Of a DNA stretch of 64,000 nucleotides, positions 8,485 to 16,767 are shown one piece after another; the first letter of the stretch is position 1, and the number at the start of each line of letters is the position of its first letter. The DNA comes from Azospirillum picis. Lineage in GTDB: Bacteria > Pseudomonadota > Alphaproteobacteria > Azospirillales > Azospirillaceae. The notes under the pieces were generated by a model, which was not told the DNA's origin, did no database searches, and saw only the letters and a program-made list of their open reading frames with translations. The DNA is taken from assembly GCF_017876115.1 (NCBI RefSeq), contig NZ_JAGINO010000003.1:372001-436000 (forward strand), read 5' to 3'. The position numbers were made by a program, and so were the translations under genes.

Positions 8485-9309
8485 ATGGTCGACATGACGT
8501 CGTTTCGCGGTTCGGTTGACAAGCCTCAGGCGCATGCCTCCGCAGCGCCGGTTCCCGCCTACCTGCCGTCGATCCGGGTGGTCGAGGCCGACCGGCCCTG
8601 GGTCTGGCTGTCCGCCGCCTGGCGCGACATGACCGCGGCCCCCGCCATCAGCGCCGCCTACGGCGCGCTGGCGGTGATTTCCAGCTTCATCCTGGTGGTC
8701 GGACTGGCGACGCTGGAGATGGAATATCTCCTGTTGCCGCTCGCCGCCGGCTTCATGCTGATCGGCCCGGTGCTGGCGGTCGGGCTCTATGAAACCAGCC
8801 GGCTGCTGGAACTCGGCGAGCGGCCGAGCTTCGGCAAGGTGGCGGCCGCCTACCGGCGCAACGGCGTGCAGATCGCCGGCATCGGCCTGGTCATGATGCT
8901 GGCGATGCTGGCCTGGATCCGCGTCGCCTTCCTGATCTTCGCGCTGTTCTTCTCCGGCGAGCCTCCGGCGCTGGACCAGTTGGTCGACCGGATTTTCTTC
9001 TCCGCGGAGACGCTTCCCTTCCTGCTGACCGGCACGCTGTTCGGCGGCGTCATCGCCACGGCCGTCTTCTCGGTCGCCGTCGTATCGATCCCCATGCTGC
9101 TGGACCGCGACACCGACGTGTTCACCGCGATGGCGACGAGCGTCGCCGTGGTTCGGGCGAACGCCCGTCCCATGCTCACCTGGGCCTTCCTGATCGCCCT
9201 GTTCACCAGCGCCGGAATGGTCACCGGCTTCCTCGGCATGGCGCTGGCGCTGCCGCTGATCGGCCACGCGTCGTGGCATTGCTACCGCGACCTCGTGGGC
9301 CGCGGCTGA
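8485..9309 (+). CDS. DUF2189 domain-containing membrane protein
   Basis: A 274-aa polytopic inner-membrane protein of the DUF2189 family, common in alphaproteobacteria and of unknown function. After a short cytoplasmic N-terminus (residues 1-65) there are about six hydrophobic segments, including AISAAYGALAVISSFILVV, LLLPLAAGFMLIGPVLAVGL, GIGLVMMLAMLAWIRVAFLI and a C-terminal LAFLIALFTSAG-like helix pair. The characteristic RPSFGKV and MLLDRDTDVFTAM stretches are present. I chose ATG 8485 because GGAGG sits 10 nt upstream; ATGs at 8467 and 8494 are possible. Confidence 0.85.
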   Translation: MVDMTSFRGSVDKPQAHASAAPVPAYLPSIRVVEADRPWVWLSAAWRDMTAAPAISAAYGALAVISSFILVVGLATLEMEYLLLPLAAGFMLIGPVLAVGLYETSRLLELGERPSFGKVAAAYRRNGVQIAGIGLVMMLAMLAWIRVAFLIFALFFSGEPPALDQLVDRIFFSAETLPFLLTGTLFGGVIATAVFSVAVVSIPMLLDRDTDVFTAMATSVAVVRANARPMLTWAFLIALFTSAGMVTGFLGMALALPLIGHASWHCYRDLVGRG

Positions 9310-9418
9310 TCCATCCGGCGGCTGATCCATCCGGACGATCGCGCCGGCACGGGCAGTGCCAAAGGCAGCGGCAAGGCGGGCGTCCTCCCGGCGGGAGGGC
9401 GCCCGCGCCGTTTCCCGG

Positions 9419-9616
9419 TCATCCCTTCCTGAAGAACGCCTCCGCCGCCGACTTCTGTGCCTCCTTGGCGGCGATGGCGGCCCGTGCCCGCTCGATCTCG
9501 GCCTCCAGCGAGGCGATGTAGCCCTGGAGTTCGGCGACCCCCATCACGGTAAGGTCCTTGGGCGCAGGCTTGGCCTTGCGCGGCTCCAGGTCGTCGAAGC
9601 GGTCATCGATCGTCAT
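9419..9616 (-). CDS. DUF1192 family protein
   Basis: A 65-aa protein matching the small alphaproteobacterial DUF1192 family: DDRFDDLEPRK at the start, VMGVAELQGYIASLEAEIERA in the middle and a short charged helix at the end. The central part is predicted to be a coiled coil. GGAGGA lies directly upstream of the ATG at 9616. The neighbouring quinone oxidoreductase gene is divergent. The function is unknown. Confidence 0.88.
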   Translation of the reverse strand: MTIDDRFDDLEPRKAKPAPKDLTVMGVAELQGYIASLEAEIERARAAIAAKEAQKSAAEAFFRKG

Positions 9617-9813
9617 GTCGTCCTCCTGTCGGCCGGATCGGGCGGCCGGCGAGGTCGGAGCCTCGCGCCTTGCCAGTCCCGTGCGATAAACCTACCTTTC
9701 CGGGTCGAACGAATCCAACCTGACGGCTTCAGGGCCGCAATCGGCCTACCGGCCTCCGGGCCGCTCCCGGCCTGCCGGCCGCCCCCGGAATGAACGCAAA
9801 GAGGGAAAACGCC

Positions 9814-10830
9814 ATGGGCCTCGCCTTGCCGGACAGCATGCGCTGCGTCGAGATCTCCCAGCCCGGGGGACCGGACGTGCTCCAAGCCACCCGCCGCCCG
9901 GCGCCCGTTCCCGGTCCGGGCGAGATCCTGGTGGAGGTGGCGGCGGCCGGCGTCAACCGCCCCGACACGCTGCAGCGCCAGGGGCGCTACGACCCGCCGC
10001 CCGGCGCCTCGGACCTCCCGGGGCTGGAACTGGCCGGCACCGTCATCGCCATCGGCGAGGGCGTGAGCGGCTGGGCCACCGGCGACCGCGTCTGCGCCCT
10101 GGTTGCCGGCGGCGCCTATGCCGAATATTGCGCCGTCCCGGCGGTGCAGGCCCTGCCCGTGCCGGAAGGCCTGACGATGGTCGAGGCGGCGGCCGTGCCG
10201 GAAACCTTCTTCACCGTCTGGACCAACGTGTTCGAGCGCGGCGCCCTCCAGCGCGGCGAGACGCTGCTGATCCATGGCGGGTCGAGCGGCATCGGCACCA
10301 CGGCCATCCAGCTCGCCAAATCCTTCGGCGCCACCGTCTTCACCACCGCCGGCAGCGACGACAAGTGCCGGGCCTGCGAGGATCTCGGTGCCGACCGCGC
10401 CATCAACTACAAGACCGAGGACTTCGCCGCGGTGATCCGCGAGGCGACCGGCGGACGCGGCGTCGACGTGGTGCTGGACATGGTCGGCGGAGACTACATC
10501 GCCCGCGACGTCGAGGTCATGGCGCCGGACGGCCGCCACGTCTCGATCGCCTTCCTGCAGGGGGCCAAGGTGTCGCTGAACATGTACCCGGTGATGACCA
10601 AGCGGCTGACGCTCACCGGGTCCACGCTGCGCGCCCGCCCGGTGCCGGAGAAGGGCCGGATCGCCGCCGCCCTGCGCCAGCAGGTGTGGCCGCTGCTGGC
10701 GGCCGGCACCGTCAAGCCGCAGATCCACGCCACCTTCCCGCTGGAGGAGGCTGCCGAAGCCCATCGCCTGATGGAAAGCAGCACCCACATCGGCAAGATC
10801 GTGCTGACGGTCGGACCGGACGCCGCCTGA
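9814..10830 (+). CDS. NAD(P)H-quinone oxidoreductase (zeta-crystallin/PIG3 type)
   Basis: A 338-aa medium-chain dehydrogenase/reductase. The N-terminal GroES-like domain contains AAAGVNRPDTLQRQGRYDPPPGASD (around residues 44-68, in two parts), which identifies the PIG3-type quinone reductases. The NADPH-binding fold follows with LIHGGSSGIGTTAIQLAK near 150-167. No zinc-binding cysteines are seen, as expected for this zinc-free class. It probably reduces quinones with NADPH in the cytoplasm. GAGGG sits 8 nt before ATG 9814, so I prefer it to the ATG at 9790. In this group the adjacent DUF1192 gene is a frequent divergent neighbour. Confidence 0.9.
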   Translation: MGLALPDSMRCVEISQPGGPDVLQATRRPAPVPGPGEILVEVAAAGVNRPDTLQRQGRYDPPPGASDLPGLELAGTVIAIGEGVSGWATGDRVCALVAGGAYAEYCAVPAVQALPVPEGLTMVEAAAVPETFFTVWTNVFERGALQRGETLLIHGGSSGIGTTAIQLAKSFGATVFTTAGSDDKCRACEDLGADRAINYKTEDFAAVIREATGGRGVDVVLDMVGGDYIARDVEVMAPDGRHVSIAFLQGAKVSLNMYPVMTKRLTLTGSTLRARPVPEKGRIAAALRQQVWPLLAAGTVKPQIHATFPLEEAAEAHRLMESSTHIGKIVLTVGPDAA

Positions 10831-11196
10831 CCCAGCCCCCCTGCCCTTGCCCCCTGATCCTGCGCCCCCAACCCGGCGGACGGCCGGGCCGGGGGCGCGA
10901 TCCGGACCGGATTTTTGCTTTTCTCGGCCGATCCGCGCCGTCGGGCTTGCCTTGCACGGGCAAGACGGGTTAGCAGAGGCGAGCGGGCGGCCGGGATTTC
11001 CCGGTGCGCCTGCGCAAGCATGCTTACGCGGACCGGTTTCCGCCCTATATCGTGGTGACGGGATATCGTGGTCACGAGACGCCCCGTCGCCCGGGGCGGG
11101 GATGGCTCCGTGGTCCGACCAGCGCAATCTTAATTGAACGGCCGGTCGCCCCACCCGCCAGCGGGAGGGGCCGGTGAAGAGTTGTCAGGAGGGATG
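10831..11196. other. Intergenic region upstream of trcR
   Basis: About 365 bp. It holds the probable terminator of the quinone oxidoreductase (10900-10920), a CTTGCC/GGCAAG inverted repeat near 10948-10967 and two near-identical ATATCGTGGT(G/C)AC copies near 11046-11075. These could be regulatory for trcR. No gene is visible. Confidence 0.45.
10900..10924 (+). terminator. Probable intrinsic terminator of the quinone oxidoreductase gene
   Basis: A short ATCCG/CGGAT hairpin (10900-10904 and 10908-10912) is followed by TTTTTGCTTTT. The stem is short, but the T tract is the clearest in the neighbourhood and lies 70 bp after the stop codon. Confidence 0.45.
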
Positions 11197-11808
11197 ATGG
11201 CACTGCCCTTGATGCCGAAAGCGACGGCCGTCTGGCTGGTCGAGAACACGTCCTTGTCCTTCGAGCAGATCGCCGCCTTCTGCGGCATGCATTCGCTGGA
11301 AGTCCAGGCCATCGCCGACGGCGAGGTCGCGGTGGGCATGGTGGGCCTCGACCCGATCGCCAACGGCCAGTTGACCAAGGCCGAGATCGAGCGGTGCGAG
11401 AAGAACCAGGATCTGCGACTGAAGCTGCTGGTCGCCGACCTGCCGCAGGTCGCCTCGCGCTCCAAGGGTCCGCGCTACACCCCGATCACCAAGCGCGGCG
11501 ACAAGCCCGACGCCATCGCCTGGCTGCTGAAGCACCATCCGGAGCTGTCGGATGCGCAGGTCTGCCGCCTGATCGGCACCACCAAGCCGACCATCGCTGC
11601 GGTGCGCGACCGCACCCACTGGAACGTCGCCAACATCAAGCCGCGCAGCCCGGTCATGCTCGGCCTGTGCTCGCAGCGTGAGCTGGAAGAGGCCCTCGCC
11701 CTGGCGATCCGCCGCGGCGGTGTCCCGCGGTCGCCGGAAGACGTCGCCGAGGACGATTATTACGAAGGCCGCGGCGACGACTATTCCGACCGCGAAGACG
11801 CCCGCTGA
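11197..11808 (+). CDS. trcR: Cell cycle regulator TrcR (DUF1013)
   Basis: A 203-aa DUF1013 protein, restricted to alphaproteobacteria and named TrcR, a regulator tied to cell-cycle transcription. It begins MALPLMPKATAVWLVENT, which is typical of the family, and carries two helix-turn-helix-like halves: LSFEQIAAFCGMHSLEVQAI near residues 20-40 and LSDAQVCRLIGTTKPTIAAV near 110-130. The C-terminal tail is acidic and Tyr/Asp-rich. I chose the second of two adjacent ATGs (11194 and 11197) to match the family N-terminus; AGGAGGG lies just upstream. It is a single gene. Confidence 0.85.
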   Translation: MALPLMPKATAVWLVENTSLSFEQIAAFCGMHSLEVQAIADGEVAVGMVGLDPIANGQLTKAEIERCEKNQDLRLKLLVADLPQVASRSKGPRYTPITKRGDKPDAIAWLLKHHPELSDAQVCRLIGTTKPTIAAVRDRTHWNVANIKPRSPVMLGLCSQRELEEALALAIRRGGVPRSPEDVAEDDYYEGRGDDYSDREDAR

Positions 11809-11831
11809 CCATCCTGGCCGGATACGGCCGA

Positions 11832-11864
11832 CCCCGCCGGGAAAAGCTGCCATGACCGGCGGGG
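11832..11864 (+). terminator. Hairpin after trcR, possible terminator
   Basis: The arms CCCCGCCGG (11832-11840) and CCGGCGGGG (11856-11864) form a perfect 9-bp stem starting 24 bp after the trcR stop codon. The tail is poor in T, so termination may be inefficient or Rho-assisted. Confidence 0.4.
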
Positions 11865-12000
11865 CGGCCGCTTTCGCTGCCCCCGCCCGCGACGGGAGAG
11901 GGCGGCTGCCGCCGCGTCTCCGGCCTTGTCTCCCGCCCCGTCCTCCGGGCGCCGCCCATTTCCCGGCACGCACGCCGGGATCAACCGTGGTCGCCATGCC

Positions 12001-12597
12001 ATGAGCAGTTCCACCGCCACCCCGCCCCCCCGCCTCGTCGTCGGGATCAGCGGCGCATCGGGCGTCGTCTACGGCATCCGCATGCTGCAGGCCCTGCGGC
12101 GCATCGCGGTGGAATCGCACCTGGTGATCAGCCGATCGGCCGAAGTGACGCTGGCTCACGAGACCGACATGAAGGTGGCCGAGCTGCGGGCGCTGGCCGA
12201 CGTCAGCTATGCCGCCGCCGACATCGGCGCCGCGATCTCCAGCGGCAGTTTCCGCACGCTGGGCATGGTCGTCGCCCCCTGCTCCGTCCGCAGCATGAGC
12301 GAGATCGCCAGCGGCGTCACCTCGACGCTGCTGACCCGCGCCGCCGACGTCGTGCTGAAGGAGCGGCGCCGGCTGGTGCTCATGGTGCGGGAAACGCCGC
12401 TGCATCTCGGGCACCTCCGCACCATGACGGCGCTGGCGGAGATGGGCGCGGTGATCGCCCCTCCCGTCCCGGCCTTCTACGCCGGGCCCGAGAGCATCGA
12501 CGACATCGTCGACCATTCCGTCGGCCGGGTGCTGGATCTGTTCGGGCTGGATACCGGCACCCTGCGCCGCTGGGGCGAGACGTCCGGGCCGGGCTGA
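12001..12597 (+). CDS. ubiX: Flavin prenyltransferase UbiX
   Basis: A 198-aa UbiX/Pad1-family enzyme that prenylates FMN to make the cofactor of UbiD-type decarboxylases. Residues about 12-30 hold the FMN-binding GISGASGVVYGIRML motif. APCSVRSMSEIASGVTSTLLTRAADV follows around 98-123, then RRLVLMVRETPLHLGHLRTM, the usual substrate-binding stretch. The length is typical. ATG 12001 starts just before the conserved beta strand; longer in-frame extensions are not conserved. No ubiD lies in this window. Confidence 0.94.
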   Translation: MSSSTATPPPRLVVGISGASGVVYGIRMLQALRRIAVESHLVISRSAEVTLAHETDMKVAELRALADVSYAAADIGAAISSGSFRTLGMVVAPCSVRSMSEIASGVTSTLLTRAADVVLKERRRLVLMVRETPLHLGHLRTMTALAEMGAVIAPPVPAFYAGPESIDDIVDHSVGRVLDLFGLDTGTLRRWGETSGPG

Positions 12598-12697
12598 GCC
12601 GGCGCGATCCGCCCTCCATCCGCCCTCCGGCACCCGCCCCGCCCCGCCCCTCCCGCCGCCCGCTCCGTCTTCCGGAGGCACCCGCTCAACAGGTGGC

Positions 12698-12726
12698 TTG
12701 GAGAGCGGACATAATGCCGCTATACC
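12698..12726 (+). promoter_or_regulatory. Candidate promoter of the carbonic anhydrase gene
   Basis: A -35-like TTGGAG (12698-12703) and a -10-like TATACC (12721-12726) are 17 bp apart. The same stretch contains GACATAATG twice (12708-12716 and 12733-12741), which may be an operator. The start codon follows 68 bp later. Confidence 0.4.
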
Positions 12727-12793
12727 GCTTGTGACATAATGTGACGCGGGCACGGCCGTTTCGCCGGCCTGCAGGATCAGGGACAGCCCGACC

Positions 12794-13474
12794 ATGCCCT
12801 TCAGCAGCAAACCCACCGAGCCGATCCGCCAGCTCCTGGCAGGCATCAAGGCCTTCCGTGCCCGTTACTACGAGCGCCGCCCCGACAGCATGCGACAGCT
12901 CGTGACGGAGGGCCAGCATCCCGAAGTTCTGCTGATCGGCTGCTCGGACAGCCGGGTCGACCCGGCGCTGCTGACCATGGCGGAGCCGGGCGAACTGTTC
13001 GTCGTCCGCAACGTCGCCAACCTCGTGCCGCCCTATCAGCCCGACGGCAGCTACCACGGCACCTCCGCCGCCATCGAGTATGCGGTGAAGTCGCTGAAGG
13101 TGACGGAGATCATCGTCCTCGGCCACGCGCAGTGCGGCGGCATCCGCGGCCTGATCCGGCTGCGCGCAGGACAGAAGGGCGACGACGACTTCGTCTCCCC
13201 CTGGGTGTCGATCGCCGGCTCGGCACTCGACCCCTATGTCGGGCCGGAGGGATCGGAGCAGGGACGGGCCGATGCGGAAAAGCTGCAGGAGACGCCGGCG
13301 ATCATCGAGCGGGCGGCCGTGCGGGCCTCGGTCGACAACCTGATGACCTTCCCCTTCGTCCGCGAACGGGTCGAGGACGGGACGCTCAACATCCATGGCT
13401 GGTGGTTCGACCTGGAGTCGGGCGAGATGTGGGCGATCAACCCCGCGACCCGGCTGTTCCAGCCGGTGGAGTAA
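12794..13474 (+). CDS. can: Beta-class carbonic anhydrase
   Basis: A 226-aa cytoplasmic zinc enzyme interconverting CO2 and bicarbonate. The zinc ligands and catalytic dyad are visible: Cys-x-Asp-x-Arg in IGCSDSRVDP near residues 49-58, and His/Cys in VLGHAQCGGIRG near 109-120. The length is typical of the plant-type beta class. It is probably needed to supply bicarbonate for carboxylases at air levels of CO2. The gene is alone, with a possible promoter about 70 bp upstream and a palindrome downstream. Confidence 0.94.
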   Translation: MPFSSKPTEPIRQLLAGIKAFRARYYERRPDSMRQLVTEGQHPEVLLIGCSDSRVDPALLTMAEPGELFVVRNVANLVPPYQPDGSYHGTSAAIEYAVKSLKVTEIIVLGHAQCGGIRGLIRLRAGQKGDDDFVSPWVSIAGSALDPYVGPEGSEQGRADAEKLQETPAIIERAAVRASVDNLMTFPFVRERVEDGTLNIHGWWFDLESGEMWAINPATRLFQPVE

Positions 13475-13528
13475 GGATAAGGCGTCGAACGCCGGATCGG
13501 GGGAAACCCAGGCGCCCCTCCGTTGTTA

Positions 13529-13557
13529 GGTGCTCAGAACAATCCGTTCTTCGCACC
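13529..13557. repeat. Imperfect 12-bp inverted repeat between can and the lipoprotein gene
   Basis: GGTGCTCAGAAC (13529-13540) faces GTTCTTCGCACC (13546-13557) across a 5-nt loop; 10 of 12 positions pair. No T run follows, so it could be a Rho-assisted terminator for can or an operator 21 bp before the lipoprotein start. Confidence 0.5.
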
Positions 13558-13577
13558 CTGACAGGGAATGAGACGCC

Positions 13578-13835
13578 ATGAAGACGCCACTCAGGTTCGT
13601 GATCCTCGCCGCCGCCCCGCTCGCCCTCGCCGCCTGCAACCAGACCAGCAGCGGAAACGGCGGGCTGTTCGGCGGCAGCGGCGGCGGGCTGTTCGGGTCG
13701 GGCAGCTCCGACTCGCCCTATGCCCGCAACGGCCGCTGCGACGACCCGCGCTACAACACCTCGAACGGTGGACGCGCCGAAGCAGGCACCGACGATTATG
13801 ACTGCTCCCGCTACGGTGACGGCGTGAAGCGCTGA
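13578..13835 (+). CDS. Small hypothetical lipoprotein
   Basis: An 85-aa protein with a lipoprotein signal peptide (MKTPLRFVILAAAPLALAAC, lipobox LAAC with Cys at residue 20). The mature part is only 66 residues: a Gly/Ser-rich stretch with GGLFG twice, then RNGRCDDPRYNTS and DDYDCSRYG, whose two cysteines could pair. Similar tiny lipoproteins occur in related genomes without known function. The last 25 bp overlap the end of the convergent glycosyltransferase gene. Confidence 0.75.
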   Translation: MKTPLRFVILAAAPLALAACNQTSSGNGGLFGGSGGGLFGSGSSDSPYARNGRCDDPRYNTSNGGRAEAGTDDYDCSRYGDGVKR

Positions 13836-15634
13836 ACCGCCAAGGCAAGTTCGGCAGCCATCCGCCCGGCGACCGAAGACCAGTCGCCGGGCGACGGCTG
13901 GCGGAACAGCTTGGCCGTCGGGTACCAGGGGCTGTCGTCCCTCGCAAGAAGCCAGCGCCAGTCGGGCGAGAAGGGCAAGGCGACCCACAACGGCACGCCC
14001 AGTGCTCCGGCGAGGTGGGCCGGCCCGGTGCAGGACGACACCACGAGGTCGAGCGCCGTCATGATGGCGGCTGTGTCGGCGAAATCGGCGATGTCCGGGC
14101 CAAGGTCGATGAAGCCCGGGTCGGTGGCGCTCGACGGCATCGCGGTCTCGGCGAGGTCGGATCGCCCTGGCCCCATCTGAAGCCCGTAGAAGCGGCAGCC
14201 CGGCACGCCGAACAGGGCACGCAGGCCGGACAGCCGGGGCGAGCGCAGGCCGTCCCCGGGGAAGCGCGGATTCCCGGCCCAGACCACGCCGACGCGCAGC
14301 GGCCGCCGCCGCCCCTCGACGCCCGGCACGGACCGTGCGTCCTCGGCCAGCCGGTCGCGCCAACGGGCGGCGCGCAGCGGGTCGGGCACGATATAGGGAA
14401 CCGCCGCCGGAACCCGGTCGAGCGTCGTGCCGAAGGCGCGCGGCAGGCTCATCAGCGGACATTCCAGGTCGAACTGCGGCAGCGGGTCGCCGCGCGCGAT
14501 GACCCGCGCGGCCCCTTCCAGCCCCGCCGCCAGCGGCAGCAGCGGCCGTTGGACCTCCAGGATCACCGTCGCTCCGCGGGCGGCGACCAGCGGAACGTAG
14601 CGCAGGAACTGCAGGGTGTCGCCAAGCCCCTGTTCGGCGTAGAGCAGGATGGTTCGCCCCGCGAGCGGTTCGCCGCGCCAGGTCGGTCGGTCCAGGCGCC
14701 GCCAGGGCGGTTCGGCACGGTCGTCGTGGCGCCGCCAGTCAAACTCCGGCCACCCTCCTTCATAATCGCCGGCCAGGAGGCGGGCGAAGCCGCGGTTCCA
14801 ATGCAGGCCGGCATCCTGAGGACGCGCCGCCAGGGCACGGTCGAAATCGGCCAGGGCCTCGCGCGGCTTGGCCATCGCGACCAGCGCCGTGCCGCGGGCC
14901 GCCCAGAGCGCCGGGCCTGAACGCAGCCGCTCCGCGGCGGCGAAGGCATCGAGGGAGTCGGGGAAGCGGCCAAGCTTTGCCAGGACCGCGCCGAGCAGCT
15001 CCCACGCGTCTGCCAGGCCGCGGTCGGATGCGAGGGCGGCGCGGGCCGAAGCCTCGGCCTCCGTCCAGCGGCGCCCCGCGGCCAGCGCCGCCGCCAGTGC
15101 AGCATGCGCCGCCGCCGACCGCGGGTTGAGGCGCAGGGCCCGCCGCGCGCAGCGCTCGGCCGCGGCGGCATCACCACCGGCCAGCAGCGCGCCGGCACGG
15201 TTGGTCAGAGCGTCCGCATGGGTGGGCGCCAGCGCCAGCGCCCGTTCCCCGGCGGCCAAGGCCGGACCGTTGCGGTCGAGCGCCCGCAACGCGGCACAGC
15301 GCCCGGCATGGGCGTCTGCCAGGTCGGGCATCAGCCGCAAGGCCCGCCCGTAAAGGCGAAACGCCTCGGCGGCATCCCCCGCCGATTGTCGGAGGCCGGC
15401 CAGGTTGGACACGCCCCCCGGGCCGTCGGGCCGCAACGCCACCGCAAGGCGCAGCAGCCGGCCGGCCCTGTCGAGGCCGCCGGCCTGCGCCGACAGCACG
15501 CCCAGCAGTTGCATCGCATCGGCATGCTCCGGATCGGCGGCGAGGATGCGGCGGTACAGTTCCTCCGCTTCCGCCGTCCGCCCGGCCTGGTGGTGGTCGA
15601 GCGCGATCAGCAGGGCCTGCGACAGGGTTACCAT
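13811..15634 (-). CDS. TPR-repeat glycosyltransferase-like protein
   Basis: A 607-aa protein. The N-terminal half (residues 1 to about 285) is a series of tetratricopeptide repeats (AEELYRRILAADPEHADAMQLLGVL in two halves, and similar 34-residue units). The C-terminal half resembles the GT9/GT41-like domain usually fused to such repeats: GRTILLYAEQGLGDTLQFLRYVPL (near 315-338, in two parts), LRVGVVWAGNP near 455 and CTGPAHLAGALGVPLWVAL near 545. It probably transfers a sugar to protein or flagellin in the cytoplasm, as inferred from the family. The start is uncertain: ATG 15634 begins the first repeat, while ATG 15673 adds 13 residues. The end overlaps the lipoprotein gene by 25 bp. Confidence 0.85.
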   Translation of the reverse strand: MVTLSQALLIALDHHQAGRTAEAEELYRRILAADPEHADAMQLLGVLSAQAGGLDRAGRLLRLAVALRPDGPGGVSNLAGLRQSAGDAAEAFRLYGRALRLMPDLADAHAGRCAALRALDRNGPALAAGERALALAPTHADALTNRAGALLAGGDAAAAERCARRALRLNPRSAAAHAALAAALAAGRRWTEAEASARAALASDRGLADAWELLGAVLAKLGRFPDSLDAFAAAERLRSGPALWAARGTALVAMAKPREALADFDRALAARPQDAGLHWNRGFARLLAGDYEGGWPEFDWRRHDDRAEPPWRRLDRPTWRGEPLAGRTILLYAEQGLGDTLQFLRYVPLVAARGATVILEVQRPLLPLAAGLEGAARVIARGDPLPQFDLECPLMSLPRAFGTTLDRVPAAVPYIVPDPLRAARWRDRLAEDARSVPGVEGRRRPLRVGVVWAGNPRFPGDGLRSPRLSGLRALFGVPGCRFYGLQMGPGRSDLAETAMPSSATDPGFIDLGPDIADFADTAAIMTALDLVVSSCTGPAHLAGALGVPLWVALPFSPDWRWLLARDDSPWYPTAKLFRQPSPGDWSSVAGRMAAELALAVQRFTPSP

Positions 15635-15808
15635 CAGGACTCGCGAAAGGAGTGGCGGGATCGTCGCGATCATGCCCCGCGACGGCCGGGCCGGTCCAGA
15701 CGGACGAGGCAACCGATGTCGCAAACCGTCACGAATTGCGGGGCTTACCCGGATTGCCACCCTCCGGTCCGGCCTATATCCTCCGGCCCGATCAACAAGG
15801 AGCGGACC

Positions 15809-16246
15809 ATGACCTCCCGCCCGTCCCGGGCTCGTTTCCCGGCCGTCCCCGGCCGGCCCACCGCCGCCACTGCCCTCCTGCCGGCCGCCTTCGTGCTGGC
15901 CGCCGGCCTTCTCGCTGCCGGCCCGGTGCTCGCCAACGAGGGCGCCAAGTCCAACGGCTGCCCCTGGGCGCAGGACGTGACCCTGGAAATCAACGGGAAG
16001 ACGCTGACGCTGGCGCAGGCGGTCTTCACCACCACCAGCGCGGACCCGGTGGAGATCGACAGGTACAAGATCTACCCGCTGATCGATCAGTTGAAGCTGC
16101 GGATCGTCGGGCCGAAGGGGCGCGAGTGGGAAGCGGCGCTGACCCGGCTGGTCGGCGGCAAACGGTGCAGCGCCTTCTACGCCGGCAAGCCGGTGCTGGT
16201 TTCCAGCGTCGCGCGTGATCCGAACGAGCTCATCCTGAACCGCTGA
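15809..16246 (+). CDS. Hypothetical secreted protein
   Basis: A 145-aa protein with a long Sec signal peptide (a basic start, a hydrophobic core ALLPAAFVLAAGLLAAG and a likely cleavage after VLA-N near residue 43). The mature part of about 100 residues has two cysteines (NGCPWAQDV and GKRCSAFYAG) that may form a disulfide, and no motif I recognise. AAGGAGCGG lies well placed before ATG 15809. It converges on the TIGR02444 gene and overlaps it by 17 bp. Its role is unknown; a periplasmic location is likely. Confidence 0.7.
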   Translation: MTSRPSRARFPAVPGRPTAATALLPAAFVLAAGLLAAGPVLANEGAKSNGCPWAQDVTLEINGKTLTLAQAVFTTTSADPVEIDRYKIYPLIDQLKLRIVGPKGREWEAALTRLVGGKRCSAFYAGKPVLVSSVARDPNELILNR

Positions 16247-16763
16247 GCGGCCTGCCGCCCGGCGGCGGGCCATCCCCCTCATCCGGCGTCGTGACCAGCG
16301 CCGCGATCAGCGCCGCCAGCGCCGGATCACCATCCGGCACCAGCAGCGCCATGTTCGCCGCTGCCAACTCCAGCGTGCCGCCCGGCCGCGGACGCCGCCC
16401 GGCCGCGGTGAACAGCCGGTCCTGCTGGACGCGTTCCGCCTCCAGTTCCGCCGCCTTCATCCGGCGGTACAACTCCTCGTCCTCGCCCTTGCTCCGCCGC
16501 CGGATGGCCCGCAGCGGGCGCACGACCTCGTCCCGCCAGCCGGCGACGGCCGCATCGGCCCTCCCGAGCTCCTCGGCCGACAGCCGCTCGGCGCAGGCCA
16601 ACCCGGTCCAGGCGGCGAACAGCAGGACATTCACGTCCACCCCCCGGCGGTCCTGCAGGGCGAGGCAGGCGGCCGGAACGCCCGGCCGGCCGTAGACGGC
16701 CAGGGAGAAGTCCCAGAAGGGATTGCCCCCGGCCCGCGGCACCGTCGGCCCGCCGCCCGCCAC
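16230..16763 (-). CDS. TIGR02444 family protein
   Basis: A 177-aa protein of the TIGR02444 family, found mainly in proteobacteria and of unknown function. The family core is clear: NPFWDFSLAVYGRPGVPAACL near residues 14-34, DVNVLLFAAWTGL near 43-55, and WRDEVVRPLRAIRRR near 76-90. It is cytoplasmic and mostly helical. It starts 4 bp after the stop of the phosphofructokinase gene on the same strand and is very probably co-transcribed with it. Confidence 0.85.
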   Translation of the reverse strand: MAGGGPTVPRAGGNPFWDFSLAVYGRPGVPAACLALQDRRGVDVNVLLFAAWTGLACAERLSAEELGRADAAVAGWRDEVVRPLRAIRRRSKGEDEELYRRMKAAELEAERVQQDRLFTAAGRRPRPGGTLELAAANMALLVPDGDPALAALIAALVTTPDEGDGPPPGGRPLSGSG

Positions 16764-16767
16764 CCGG

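Noticed and set aside
12001..12597. UbiX as part of a local UbiD-type decarboxylase system
   Set aside because: No ubiD-like gene is found in the window, so only the general cofactor-making role can be stated.
15674..16282. N-terminal extension of the TPR glycosyltransferase beyond its first repeat
   Set aside because: The extension lies antisense to a secreted-protein gene with its own signal peptide and ribosome-binding site, and it shows no repeats or family match.
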